Positions 8,034 to 16,479 of a stretch of 64,000 nucleotides of DNA are shown in pieces. This DNA comes from Chitinophagaceae bacterium UBA1931 (GTDB taxonomy: Bacteria; Bacteroidota; Bacteroidia; Chitinophagales; Chitinophagaceae): contig DDFJ01000004.1 of assembly GCA_002337125.1 (NCBI GenBank), positions 733,889 through 797,888 of the forward strand, in the 5' to 3' direction. The translations under genes were made by a program, and so were the position numbers. The notes beneath the pieces are model-generated. The model worked only from the letters and a program-made list of their open reading frames with translations. It did not search any database and was not told the DNA's origin. Position 1 is the first letter of the stretch. Each line of letters starts with the position of its first letter.

Positions 8034-9293
8034 TCAGGGAAATAAAACAGACAGAATATGCTGTCCCTCTTTATATGAATAGTTGATTGTAAAATGATAA
8101 CGGTCGCATATTTTTTTAACGATGGATAAACCCAGCCCTAATGATTCGGCATTCACTTTGTCTTTTTTAAAACGTTCAAAGAGCTTTTCGGGGGGATTAA
8201 TGAGCGCTTCTCCCGTATTGCTGACTGTTAAACAATTCTGCATCAGACTGATGGTAATACTTCCCCCATCAGTATTGTGTTTAATTGAATTGGTGACCAG
8301 GTTAGAAATTAAAACCTGCGCCATGGTTTCATTCATCAGCAACACTGTATGCCGGGTAATATTTTTTATCAGGGTAATTTGTTTTGCGGAAAGCAGCTCT
8401 TCATAATTATTTAAAAGCCTGTTGATGATTTGTGCCAGATCAACCTGGCTGGTTTCCCTAAACTGGTCATTATCAATTTTTGTTAAGAGCAATAATGATT
8501 GATTTAATTTACTCAGCCGGTTAATTTCATCGTGAATTGTTTGAATATCCTGCATTTGTTGTTCCGTGAAATTTTCCGCCTGTATCAGCAACTCCAGTTT
8601 GGAATTTACCACAGCCAAAGGTGTTTGAATTTCGTGTGAAGCATTTTCAGTAAATGCTTTTAAAGAATTATAATCATTTACAACACGCTCACTCATTTTA
8701 CTCACAGCATCGTTTAGTTCTTTAAATTCAGTAATCGTTGTATCGCTATGTTCAATTACTGCGTTGCTGTTGAGATTGAATTGTTTTAACCCGGCTAAGG
8801 TTTTATTAAAGGGTAACCATAATTTACTAAGTACAAACCGGTTGATCATAAATAATGCCAGCAGCAGCAATGCAATAATAGATACCGTAAGTATTACAAT
8901 CAGCCTGACAAGATCTTCTGTTTCCTGACGGGATTTAGTAACAGACACTACATAATTTGTTGAGCCAACAGTTAAAGGGAACACAAGACGCCTGATAGGC
9001 TCCACTTCGTTTTCTGAAGAATCAAATACTGTTATACTGCTGAATTTTCTTGCTGTAACAGCGTCGCCAACAGGTTTATATGTCATCTGCTGGTCTTTGT
9101 AATTTGCTGCCGGCGGCAGGGTTTTGTTTATCCTTACAAAATCTTTTACTTCCAGTTCTTCCAGTCGTAAGTCTTTATCGAGTTGTTTGATCAGTACATA
9201 ACTCAAAATAAAATAATAACATACGCCTCCAATGAACAATACAATAATTGTAACCAGGATATTCAGCCTGTTGTATCGGTGCAAGAGCTTCAT
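8034..9293 (-). CDS. Sensor histidine kinase
   Basis: A 419-aa inner-membrane kinase. Transmembrane segments lie at about residues 11-35 and 128-150, enclosing a roughly 90-residue periplasmic sensor region with no recognised fold. The dimerisation/phosphoacceptor motif is ENASHEIQTPLAVV with His220. The ATPase part has an N-box around NLVTNSIKHN (about 333) and a G-box GLGLSIVKK (about 390). The start codon overlaps the end of the response-regulator gene by 4 nt, so the two proteins form a translationally coupled pair. The kinase ends 108 bp before the receptor gene at 7925. The stimulus cannot be deduced; similar kinases next to PepSY-like proteins often respond to metals or envelope stress. 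Confidence 0.92.
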   Translation of the reverse strand: MKLLHRYNRLNILVTIIVLFIGGVCYYFILSYVLIKQLDKDLRLEELEVKDFVRINKTLPPAANYKDQQMTYKPVGDAVTARKFSSITVFDSSENEVEPIRRLVFPLTVGSTNYVVSVTKSRQETEDLVRLIVILTVSIIALLLLALFMINRFVLSKLWLPFNKTLAGLKQFNLNSNAVIEHSDTTITEFKELNDAVSKMSERVVNDYNSLKAFTENASHEIQTPLAVVNSKLELLIQAENFTEQQMQDIQTIHDEINRLSKLNQSLLLLTKIDNDQFRETSQVDLAQIINRLLNNYEELLSAKQITLIKNITRHTVLLMNETMAQVLISNLVTNSIKHNTDGGSITISLMQNCLTVSNTGEALINPPEKLFERFKKDKVNAESLGLGLSIVKKICDRYHFTINYSYKEGQHILSVLFP

Positions 9294-9961
9294 CTGTCGG
9301 TGAATTTATAGCCCATACCATATACCGATTTGATATAATCTGCATTACCGGTTTCGAGAAGTTTTTTACGCAGGTTTTTTATATGTGTATATATAAAATC
9401 AAGATTACCTTCTAACTCATCGCCCCACAAATGTTCAGCAATTGCTGTCCTGGAAATGACCTTTTTCTTATTGTTTACAAAATACAACAGCAATTCAAAT
9501 TCCTTTTTTGTCAGATCTAAAGGCTTATTGCTGATGTTCACTGATTTTGCCTGCGTATCAATTGTAATATTATTAAACTGTATGATGCTGCTTCCACCAA
9601 ACTGCTTTCGCCTGATAATAGCAGCCACCCTTGCATTGAGTTCGGATAAATGAAATGGTTTAGAGAGGTAATCGTCGGCGCCAAGCATCAAGCCATTCAC
9701 TTTATCATCAATGGAGTTTTTGGCAGAAATGATGAGCACACCGTCCTGTTTATTATTTGTTCTCAATTCCTTTAAAACTGCTAATCCGCTGCCCCCGGGA
9801 ATCGTAATATCCAGCAGGATGCAATCATAATCGTAAAGTTCAGTTTTTTCCATAGCTGTATTAAAATCGGCAGCTATTTCGCACAGGTAATCCTGACCAC
9901 GTAAGTACTTAGCGATACTATCACTCAATGCTTTTTCATCTTCAATAATCAGGATTTTCAC
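9290..9961 (-). CDS. Response regulator, OmpR/PhoB family (GTG start)
   Basis: A 223-aa two-domain regulator. The receiver domain (about 1-115) has the acidic pair in LIIEDEKAL, phosphoacceptor Asp51 in CILLDITIPG and the conserved Lys in LSKPFHLSEL. A winged-helix DNA-binding domain follows (about 130-223; LTKKEFELLLYF, YTHIKNLRKKL, SVYGMGYKF). I chose the GTG at 9961 because it starts exactly at the family's usual VKILIIEDE. The only ATG in frame (10048) would add 29 residues with no homology to the family. It overlaps the kinase gene by 4 nt. Its likely targets are the neighbouring receptor and PepSY-like genes. Confidence 0.92.
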   Translation of the reverse strand: MKILIIEDEKALSDSIAKYLRGQDYLCEIAADFNTAMEKTELYDYDCILLDITIPGGSGLAVLKELRTNNKQDGVLIISAKNSIDDKVNGLMLGADDYLSKPFHLSELNARVAAIIRRKQFGGSSIIQFNNITIDTQAKSVNISNKPLDLTKKEFELLLYFVNNKKKVISRTAIAEHLWGDELEGNLDFIYTHIKNLRKKLLETGNADYIKSVYGMGYKFTDR

Positions 9962-10110
9962 ACAACAAATTTGGAGTAAAATACGAAATGAATTTTGAAG
10001 CAATCCTGAAGTTAGTTCATATATCGTAAATCCGGTTTTATAATGCAACCCGGGAAAGACATTTAAAAGCTTATTATTTTATTGAATGAAAGCTGCGAGA
10101 CAGAAGTCAT

Positions 10111-10521
10111 TTATGCAAATACCCTTAAGATGCTGCCAGACAACTGTGTTTTATACATTTTTAAAGGCACCTGTGCAGGGCCCTGCAGTACAGTACCATC
10201 TGTTGCAAATGATGCTCCATGCTTTCCACAAAAAAGAATATCGGAAGGATAATAAGCCAGCAAACTGCCTTCATGTGTACAGCGTGCTGATGCTGCAATA
10301 AATGTTTGATGAATTGTAAATGCAACTATTATTTCTTTTATAAAAATAAAAGAGCCCGGTGTTTTTAATACGGCATATTCAGGTTTGGATAAATCGATAT
10401 ACAGATCAGTATTTATTGGCTGACCCATGTTTTCTTTATGTGTACATGACTGAGTACATTGCATTGCCGTAAACAGCAAGCTACTTACACCTAACTGCGC
10501 CAGGAACTCTTTCCGATTCAT
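10111..10521 (-). CDS. Rieske-type [2Fe-2S] protein, probably exported lipoprotein
   Basis: A 136-aa protein carrying a full Rieske cluster motif. Cys81 and His83 lie in ARCTHEG, and Cys98 and His101 in LFCGKHGASF, followed by the typical DGTVLQGPA. The spacing C-x-H-x14-C-x2-H fits Rieske proteins. The N-terminus (MNRKEFLAQLGVSSLLFTAMQC) looks like a signal or lipoprotein leader, which places the cluster outside the cytoplasm. There is no transmembrane anchor beyond it and no cytochrome b or oxygenase partner nearby, so it is not part of an obvious bc1 or dioxygenase set. It is transcribed in the same direction as the regulator/kinase genes 149 bp downstream, so an electron-transfer or redox-sensing link is possible but unproven. 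Confidence 0.82.
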   Translation of the reverse strand: MNRKEFLAQLGVSSLLFTAMQCTQSCTHKENMGQPINTDLYIDLSKPEYAVLKTPGSFIFIKEIIVAFTIHQTFIAASARCTHEGSLLAYYPSDILFCGKHGASFATDGTVLQGPAQVPLKMYKTQLSGSILRVFA

Positions 10522-10658
10522 TTATTAAAACTATCAACAATCCTTTTTCAACAACTGGATTAAAAAATGATAACAATAAATTCAAACTGCCCAAACATTT
10601 CATAATCTCATAACATTGGGTTCCTGTTTTTCAGCGCTGTTTCAGTCAACTTTATTCC

Positions 10659-12002
10659 ATGCAACCATTGAACCGTTTATCATTTGGCAACGATTTTTTG
10701 TGGGGTGTGGCTATTGCTGCTGCACAAAATGAAGGAGCCTGGAATAAAGACGGAAGGGGTCCTTCGATCTGGGACAACTTTGCCAAACGGAATGGAAAAA
10801 TTAAAGGTGGGGCAAGACCAACAGAGAACTGTGATTTCTATTACAGGTATAAAGATGATCTGTTACTTGCAAAAGCATTAGGCTTTAACGTATTCAGGTT
10901 TTCGTTTTCCTGGAGCAGGATTTTTCCTGAAGGAACAGGAAGAGTAAACAAGGAAGGTGTATTGTTTTATCACAGGTTGATTGATGAATGTTTGCAGCTG
11001 GGGCTTATTCCTTTTGTAACATTATACCATTGGGATCTGCCACAAGCTTTGCAACATGAAGGTGGCTGGACAAGTGTGATGATGCTGAAATGGTTTTCCA
11101 AATATGCATCGTTCTGTGCAGAAGAGTTTGGATACAAAGTAAAACACTGGCTGATCTTAAATGAGCCGATGGGTTTTACATCGCTTGGTTATATGATGGG
11201 AAAACATGCACCGGGTAAAACGGGACTGGACAACTTTTTTCCTGCTATTCATAACGCTGTACTTGCACAGGCCGAAGGCGGACGCATTATCCGGAAACTT
11301 GTCAATAATGCAATAATCGGAACTACTTTTTCCTGCAGTGAAGTAAATCCTTTCACTGAAAAAAAAGAAGATATTGCAGCAGCGAGGCGAATTGATATCC
11401 TGCTCAACCGTTTATTTATTGAACCTGCTCTTGGAAGAAATTATCCGCATGATGATTTTCCCCTGATGGATAAACTTCACCTGCAAACAAAAGCCTGGAA
11501 GTTTACTGAACGTATGGCATTTGATTTCGACTTTATTGGTTTACAGAATTATTTTGCAGTAACCGTTAAACACAACTCCATTATTCCGTATATACAGGCA
11601 AGTGAAGTAAAAGCTGTAAAACGAAATGTACCTGTTACTGCACTTGGGTGGGAAGTAAATGCAGAGAGTTTTTACCGTATGCTGAAACGTTTCTGGAATT
11701 ATGGAAGCATCAAACAAATCATGGTTACTGAAAACGGTGCCTGTTATAAAGATGTTGTAGAGAACGGCCGGGTAAATGATGAGCAGCGTATTCATTATTT
11801 TCAGCAATACCTTGGTGCCCTGCTGAAAGCAAAAAAAGAGGGTGTAAACATCAGCGGTTACCTTGCATGGACATTAATGGATAATTTTGAATGGAGTGAA
11901 GGATTTGCTGCAAGGTTTGGTTTAATTCATGTTGATTTTAAAACACAGCTCCGCACTATAAAAGAAAGTGGTTACTGGTGGAGAAGTTTTTTAAACAGCT
12001 GA
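10659..12002 (+). CDS. Glycoside hydrolase family 1 (beta-glucosidase/beta-galactosidase type)
   Basis: A 447-aa cytoplasmic enzyme without a signal peptide, of the normal GH1 length. It shows the family hallmarks in order: FLWGVAIAAAQNEGAW near the start, FRFSFSWSRIFPEG, LYHWDLPQAL, the acid/base Glu169 in HWLILNEP, the nucleophile Glu358 in MVTENGA, and WTLMDNFEWSEGFAARFGL near the end. GH1 enzymes hydrolyse terminal beta-linked glucose, galactose or related sugars; the exact substrate cannot be read from the sequence. One deviation from the usual GH1 start is AAQNEG in place of the common SSYQIEG. The gene stands alone, divergent from the Rieske gene, and its stop abuts the convergent 56-aa gene. 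Confidence 0.92.
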   Translation: MQPLNRLSFGNDFLWGVAIAAAQNEGAWNKDGRGPSIWDNFAKRNGKIKGGARPTENCDFYYRYKDDLLLAKALGFNVFRFSFSWSRIFPEGTGRVNKEGVLFYHRLIDECLQLGLIPFVTLYHWDLPQALQHEGGWTSVMMLKWFSKYASFCAEEFGYKVKHWLILNEPMGFTSLGYMMGKHAPGKTGLDNFFPAIHNAVLAQAEGGRIIRKLVNNAIIGTTFSCSEVNPFTEKKEDIAAARRIDILLNRLFIEPALGRNYPHDDFPLMDKLHLQTKAWKFTERMAFDFDFIGLQNYFAVTVKHNSIIPYIQASEVKAVKRNVPVTALGWEVNAESFYRMLKRFWNYGSIKQIMVTENGACYKDVVENGRVNDEQRIHYFQQYLGALLKAKKEGVNISGYLAWTLMDNFEWSEGFAARFGLIHVDFKTQLRTIKESGYWWRSFLNS

Positions 12003-12173
12003 TTATTTCAGCACTTCGTCTACATCAACATCAGCTTCTTCGTCTTTTGTTTTGTGATAATCATCTTTCAATTGCTGCTCAAATTGCTTTTCATCTTTCT
12101 GATTACGCACAATTACAAACACTAAAAGAGCCATACAAATAAGAACCGTAACGGTAATGGCAAAAATGTTCAT
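12003..12173 (-). CDS. Small single-span membrane protein (56 aa)
   Basis: A short ORF that starts with ATG at 12173 and ends with TAA at 12003, one base beyond the GH1 stop codon. The product has one hydrophobic segment (IFAITVTVLICMALLVFVIV, residues 3-22), then a basic RNQKDEK stretch and an acidic tail (KDEEADVDVDEVLK). This is a typical N-in/C-out or single-anchor small protein layout. The charge pattern and clean N-terminal helix make it more convincing than a random ORF. No family or function is recognised. It lies between the GH1 gene (convergent) and the lysine-rich protein gene at 12299-12571. Confidence 0.6.
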   Translation of the reverse strand: MNIFAITVTVLICMALLVFVIVRNQKDEKQFEQQLKDDYHKTKDEEADVDVDEVLK

Positions 12174-12298
12174 AAAAAACGTTTTGATCGTATTTTAAAA
12201 AACCCGGTTGCCAACAATGTATTCCAGTAAAAATGAATTTCTGAATACGATATCTGATCTGCATTAAAAAGAAAATCACAGCAGATGTTCAGCAATGA

Positions 12299-12571
12299 TT
12301 ATTTAGCAGCTTTCTTAACAGGTTTCTTTGCTTTTATAACCGGCTTAGCTACCTTCTTCACTGATTTTTTTGCAGCTTTTTTTGCCGGCTTTTTGGGCGC
12401 ATTCTTTTCATTTACTTCCCAGATAAAATCAGCAATGAGGTGGCTTGCCTTTTTTAACTTCCTGGCTAATTTCTTTTGATGTGCAGTAATGGCAACGTCT
12501 TTTAATGCAGCTTCAATTTTGGCAAGAACGTTTTCCCTTACTTGTTTCCTTGTGGCTTTGGTTGTTGTCAT
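12299..12571 (-). CDS. Histone H1-like lysine/alanine-rich DNA-binding protein
   Basis: A 90-aa very basic protein. Residues 1-58 form a probably helical part (MTTTKATRKQVRENVLAKIE ... ADFIWEVNEKN). Residues 59-90 are a low-complexity tail of PKKPAKKAAKK-type repeats like those of histone H1 and bacterial HU/Hc1-type tails. It probably binds DNA or RNA non-specifically through the tail. I start it at 12571 rather than at an upstream in-frame codon at 12583, since MTTTKATRK is the more natural N-terminus. A good -7 box (TATCTTTG) lies 23 bp upstream. It is a single-gene unit. Confidence 0.7.
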   Translation of the reverse strand: MTTTKATRKQVRENVLAKIEAALKDVAITAHQKKLARKLKKASHLIADFIWEVNEKNAPKKPAKKAAKKSVKKVAKPVIKAKKPVKKAAK

Positions 12572-12593
12572 AACACTTAACAATTAATTCATA

Positions 12594-12601
12594 CAAAGAT
12601 A
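12594..12601 (-). promoter_or_regulatory. -7 promoter element (TATCTTTG) of the histone-like gene
   Basis: On the minus strand this reads TATCTTTG and matches the Bacteroidetes -7 consensus TAnnTTTG. It lies 23 bp before the start codon at 12571. A convincing -33 TTTG at the normal distance was not found. Confidence 0.55.
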
Positions 12602-12639
12602 ATATTGAAGCCAACAGGCTAATGTTAAGTTTTACAAGA

Positions 12640-13950
12640 TCAGAGCGAACTGAATACCTGATGCAGTACCTGAAAAGCTTCCTCTAATTCAATTCGTGAA
12701 ATGGTCAAGGGCGGTGAAAGCTGTAACACATTTCCGTTTGATATTTTAAAGCTTAACCCGTTTTTCAAACACTCATACAATACCTGTTCGGCAACAGCTG
12801 CAGTATCTTTTCCTTCAGGTTGTGTGTTCAGCAGTTCAATTGCCCACAACAAGCCAATGCCCCGTACTTCATGAATAAACGGAAACTTTTTTTTGAGCTG
12901 CTCTAATTCATTGCGAACAAACAGTTCGTCTTCCTTTACTTTTTGCAGCAGCTGCTCCTGTTCAATGAACTCAAGCATGGCTAAACCTGCTGCACAACCA
13001 AGCGGACTCTTTTCATGTGTGAAATGACCCAAAGAAATTTCGGCAGCAATATTGTATTCCTCTTTTGTTACAATGCCGGCCATTGGTATGATGCCGGCAC
13101 CCATGCTTTTTCCCAGGCAGACGATGTCAGGAACAATTCCATAATGTTCGAACGCAAACATTTTTCCTGTTTTGCCAAATGCAATGGGTATTTCATCCAG
13201 TATCAGTAACACATTATACTTTGTGCAGATTTCCCGCACTCTTTTCCAGTAGGCCTGCGATGGAATATGCACATCTGTATTACGTATTGTTTCAGCAATA
13301 AAAGCTCCCACACCGGGTTCTTCCTTCAGTATTTCTTCCAGCTCATCAGCAGCTGCCATATCATTCGCACCAGGTTGACGTACATTAACTGTATCAGGAA
13401 ATATACCCATGTACTTTTTAAACTGGTATTCACCTCCGGCAGCAATGGCATCCAAAGAAGCACCATGAAAAGAATCTTCCAATGAAACAATCCGTTGTTT
13501 ACCTGTAATGATTCTTGCCAGTTTTAATGCCATGCTCACAGCAGCAGTGCCACCCGGTGCAAAGAGTACTCGATTTAATGGAGCAGGAAAATAAGTAACC
13601 AGCTTTTCTGCATACCTCACCGCCGCTTCGTTTGTATATCGCCGGGGAGAAAACGGCAATATATCCATTTGCTGTTTTACTTTTTCAATGATATAGGGAT
13701 TGCGGTAGCCGGTATGATGAACACTGTTGCCATGAAAGTCGAGATATCTTTTTCCATTCAGATCTGTGATATACGAACCTTCGCAGGAAGACAATACATT
13801 TAAACAGGGAGTTGATAAAGACTGATGCATAAACACCTCTTTATCCCTGTTGAGTAAATCCATTGCTTCTCCATCAAGCACAGCATACCATTTTTTTCTG
13901 CCGGATGTAAAGTTTACATCTCCTTCAACAAACAGGTTCTGATCTTTCAT
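12640..13950 (-). CDS. Class III aminotransferase-fold PLP enzyme, PbfA-like ((R)-1-hydroxy-2-aminoethylphosphonate ammonia-lyase)
   Basis: A 436-aa fold-type I PLP enzyme. The cofactor-binding residues are clear: Asp252 in LILDEIPIAFGKTG and the Schiff-base Lys281 in VCLGKSMGAG; EDSFHGAS lies at about 158-165. Where ordinary class III aminotransferases have TFGG-type motifs it has SLGHFTHEKSPLGCAAG. I associate this variant with PbfA, which eliminates ammonia from (R)-1-hydroxy-2-aminoethylphosphonate to give phosphonoacetaldehyde. That assignment rests on memory of the family and on context. The gene is last in a leftward operon, 10 bp after an FAD oxidoreductase and downstream of a phosphonatase-like hydrolase that could use the aldehyde. 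The alternative is a 2-aminoethylphosphonate or other omega-transaminase. Confidence 0.75.
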   Translation of the reverse strand: MKDQNLFVEGDVNFTSGRKKWYAVLDGEAMDLLNRDKEVFMHQSLSTPCLNVLSSCEGSYITDLNGKRYLDFHGNSVHHTGYRNPYIIEKVKQQMDILPFSPRRYTNEAAVRYAEKLVTYFPAPLNRVLFAPGGTAAVSMALKLARIITGKQRIVSLEDSFHGASLDAIAAGGEYQFKKYMGIFPDTVNVRQPGANDMAAADELEEILKEEPGVGAFIAETIRNTDVHIPSQAYWKRVREICTKYNVLLILDEIPIAFGKTGKMFAFEHYGIVPDIVCLGKSMGAGIIPMAGIVTKEEYNIAAEISLGHFTHEKSPLGCAAGLAMLEFIEQEQLLQKVKEDELFVRNELEQLKKKFPFIHEVRGIGLLWAIELLNTQPEGKDTAAVAEQVLYECLKNGLSFKISNGNVLQLSPPLTISRIELEEAFQVLHQVFSSL

Positions 13951-13960
13951 AACGATTTAT

Positions 13961-15187
13961 TTATCCGCTGTTCTTTACTGATCTTGCCGCTGCACAACGT
14001 TGTAACCATTCATCTGAAAAAGGATCAACCTCCCCAAAACGATGAATGTCAAATGCATTAAAGTCATAAGGATTTTCCTCACCTGCAGCCAATGCAGCAA
14101 ATGCTTTTCCCACACCACCACAAACAGCAATACCTGCGCCCACACATCCTGTTGCAAACAAGACATTCGAAAGCAGAGGTGTTGCTCCCATGCTTAAATA
14201 ATTATCAGGCGTATAAGCTGAAAAACCTGCGATATAATATTTCAATCCAATATCATAAACAGCCGGAAAGAAATCGCCCAGTTTATGAATCACTTCCGAC
14301 AAATCATTCATGCCTTTATCATCACTGAAATGAAAACCACTGATATCAGAAGTTATCAGTTCGGGCGAAACAGCAATTGATTTTTTTTCACGGATACCAA
14401 ACAGCAATGCGCCTCCATCGGGCCGGAAATAGGCGTTGGCATCGGGAAGAACCACCATGGGTGATGATTCAGGAAAGATTTTATTTTTTTCAGTAATCCA
14501 GTACTGGCTGCGAACAGGAGCAACCGGCAAACCTATTCCTGCTTTTTTTGCAATGACGGGCGACCATGCACCAGCAGCAAGAACAACCATATCTGCACTG
14601 ATGATTCCGTTTGTTGTAACAACTGCTTTTGCTGTTCCGTTTTCAACAACAATATCTGTTACCTCAATGCCCTGACGTAAATCGGCTCCCAATAGTTTTG
14701 CACTGCGTGCATAAAAAGTTCCAAGCAGGTAAGGATCGCAATATGCTTCATCCGGCACAAATGCAATCTTATTTGCTTTTGTTGCATCTAACCATGGTGC
14801 CATCCTGTTAGCTTCTGCTGCATCAATAAACACAGCAGGTTCTCCATATAATCCTGCAATCTGCATCAGTTCGTTTAACTCTTTTTCTTTTTGTTCAGAT
14901 GCAGCAATATGAATAATTCCCACCCGTTTAATGTCCATACTTTCACCCAAGAGTTCTTCCATATTTTCAACGGCAGTATATGTTTCCATTGCCAATGGTA
15001 TAAATTCTTCCTTTGCCCTGATCTTTGTCATCATAGATGCTGCCCTGCTGGTAGCTGCATTGCACAATTCATTACGCTCCAGCAAAATCACTTTACTGCC
15101 GGGATTATTTAATGCGTAATAATAAGCTGTTGAACATCCAAACACTCCACCGCCAATTATGACCAGATCTGCTTTTTCTGTATGCAT
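13961..15187 (-). CDS. DAO-type FAD-dependent oxidoreductase, probably an aminophosphonate oxidase
   Basis: A 408-aa flavoenzyme of the D-amino-acid/glycine oxidase superfamily. The dinucleotide-binding motif GGGVFG at residues 12-17 is followed by an acidic strand end (VILLERNEL) and the second FAD contact ATSRAASMM. The C-terminal GCVGAGIAVCGGVGKAFAALA closes the FAD domain. Such enzymes oxidise primary or secondary amines. Next to PbfA- and PhnX-like genes, related oxidases (TIGR03364 / PbfD group) are thought to act on 2-aminoethylphosphonate or its N-methyl form. The substrate here is inferred from neighbours only. It is separated from the MFS gene by 5 bp and from the PLP-enzyme gene by 10 bp, so it is firmly within the operon. 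Confidence 0.8.
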   Translation of the reverse strand: MHTEKADLVIIGGGVFGCSTAYYYALNNPGSKVILLERNELCNAATSRAASMMTKIRAKEEFIPLAMETYTAVENMEELLGESMDIKRVGIIHIAASEQKEKELNELMQIAGLYGEPAVFIDAAEANRMAPWLDATKANKIAFVPDEAYCDPYLLGTFYARSAKLLGADLRQGIEVTDIVVENGTAKAVVTTNGIISADMVVLAAGAWSPVIAKKAGIGLPVAPVRSQYWITEKNKIFPESSPMVVLPDANAYFRPDGGALLFGIREKKSIAVSPELITSDISGFHFSDDKGMNDLSEVIHKLGDFFPAVYDIGLKYYIAGFSAYTPDNYLSMGATPLLSNVLFATGCVGAGIAVCGGVGKAFAALAAGEENPYDFNAFDIHRFGEVDPFSDEWLQRCAAARSVKNSG

Positions 15188-15192
15188 AGAAA

Positions 15193-16479
15193 TTAATTTA
15201 CCTGTCGTGAATAATATTTTTTATTGAAGTAAATAAGAGAAAACAAAATTCCACCTATGCCAATGCATGCACAGCATAAAGAAGCCATGCTGTAAAATGA
15301 AACCCACCCGTTACTGACATGAAACAGTTCTTTTGTCAGCATCACCAGCATGCTTCCGAAATAGCCAAATGCATCGGCCACATACATGAGGAAACCGGCG
15401 TTGCCTTTTAACTGATAAGCAGCAATCATCCGTTCAAAAAAAACACAATTGAAAGGAATGTAAGCCATGTACAATCCCATGCCTACAAACTGCATCCAAA
15501 CAGCTCCGGGAATCAGTCCCGCCATAAACAGCATTGAGGATAAACCTGTAACCACAAAACCAAGAAAAATAAGAAAGTGAATCAATCTGAATGCCTGGAT
15601 ATTGCGCCGCACAAACACCACCAGGCTTACTAAAACAAGTACAGTTACAGTTGTAATGGTTTCAGTTTTTGTATAAATCGTGAAGTCGCTGTTGTAACCT
15701 AACTCCGTCCATATCTGCGTCATGAAATTATCCCGCAGATCCCTGATGACTGTAAGAAAAATATAGACGATTGTTATAAGAAAAAGTCCTTTACCAAAAT
15801 AGCGGAAGATTATTTTCCTGTCGTTGTCTGTCATTGCCACACGTTCCGATCTGCTGGCAATATCATCATCACCTGGCGGAGGTATGCGTTCAAGCAGAAG
15901 AATCAGTACTGCAAAAGGAATGATAAACAACAGACCTGTTACAAATGGCATCCATTTTTCAGCAACATTCATATCAACCAGTAACCACTTTCCAACACTT
16001 CGTGTAAAGCCACCGGCGAAAATAAAACTCACTGCCATTACAGAACCAATAAAATCAGTTGAACGTCTGCCTTCAGCATAACTGAACACAACGCCCCACA
16101 TGAACCCAAGGCAAAAGCCATTGATCACCAGAAAGAACAATCCATACAATGGAGGAACTATTGCAAAGAACAATAATGAAAGCCATGATGTACCAACAAG
16201 TATAAAACTGGTTTTCCAACGGCCCAAACGTTTCAGTTCTGAAATAAACCTGATACCGAAAAACTTGCTGAGCATATAACCAATACCCTGGCAAATGATG
16301 AGCCATGTCTGGTATTTAATCCCATACCATTCAATATTGTAATACGAAGCAATGGTAAACGGTTTCCTGTATGCGTATACAACCGTGTAGGATAAAAACG
16401 TTACCAGTGCTGCAAACAAGGTTGTTTCAACGTTCTTTGAGAACAGTTTCCGTTTATGTTGTTCAACTGCCAGGCTCAT
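15193..16479 (-). CDS. MFS transporter, DUF5690 / organophosphate-antiporter-like
   Basis: A 428-aa inner-membrane protein with about 12 hydrophobic segments. The start YTVVYAYRKPFTIASYYNIEW resembles the first helix of OPA-family carriers (GlpT/UhpT/UhpC) and the DUF5690 group of Bacteroidetes. OPA proteins exchange organophosphates for phosphate, so a carrier for a phosphonate or phosphoester fits the surrounding genes; the substrate is inferred. A loop rich in charged residues (ERIPPPGDDDIASRSERVAM) divides the two halves near residue 200. The start overlaps the phosphonatase-like stop by 4 nt (translational coupling), and the FAD oxidoreductase follows 5 bp downstream. It would move across the inner membrane what the SusC/SusD pair brings into the periplasm. 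Confidence 0.8.
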   Translation of the reverse strand: MSLAVEQHKRKLFSKNVETTLFAALVTFLSYTVVYAYRKPFTIASYYNIEWYGIKYQTWLIICQGIGYMLSKFFGIRFISELKRLGRWKTSFILVGTSWLSLLFFAIVPPLYGLFFLVINGFCLGFMWGVVFSYAEGRRSTDFIGSVMAVSFIFAGGFTRSVGKWLLVDMNVAEKWMPFVTGLLFIIPFAVLILLLERIPPPGDDDIASRSERVAMTDNDRKIIFRYFGKGLFLITIVYIFLTVIRDLRDNFMTQIWTELGYNSDFTIYTKTETITTVTVLVLVSLVVFVRRNIQAFRLIHFLIFLGFVVTGLSSMLFMAGLIPGAVWMQFVGMGLYMAYIPFNCVFFERMIAAYQLKGNAGFLMYVADAFGYFGSMLVMLTKELFHVSNGWVSFYSMASLCCACIGIGGILFSLIYFNKKYYSRQVN

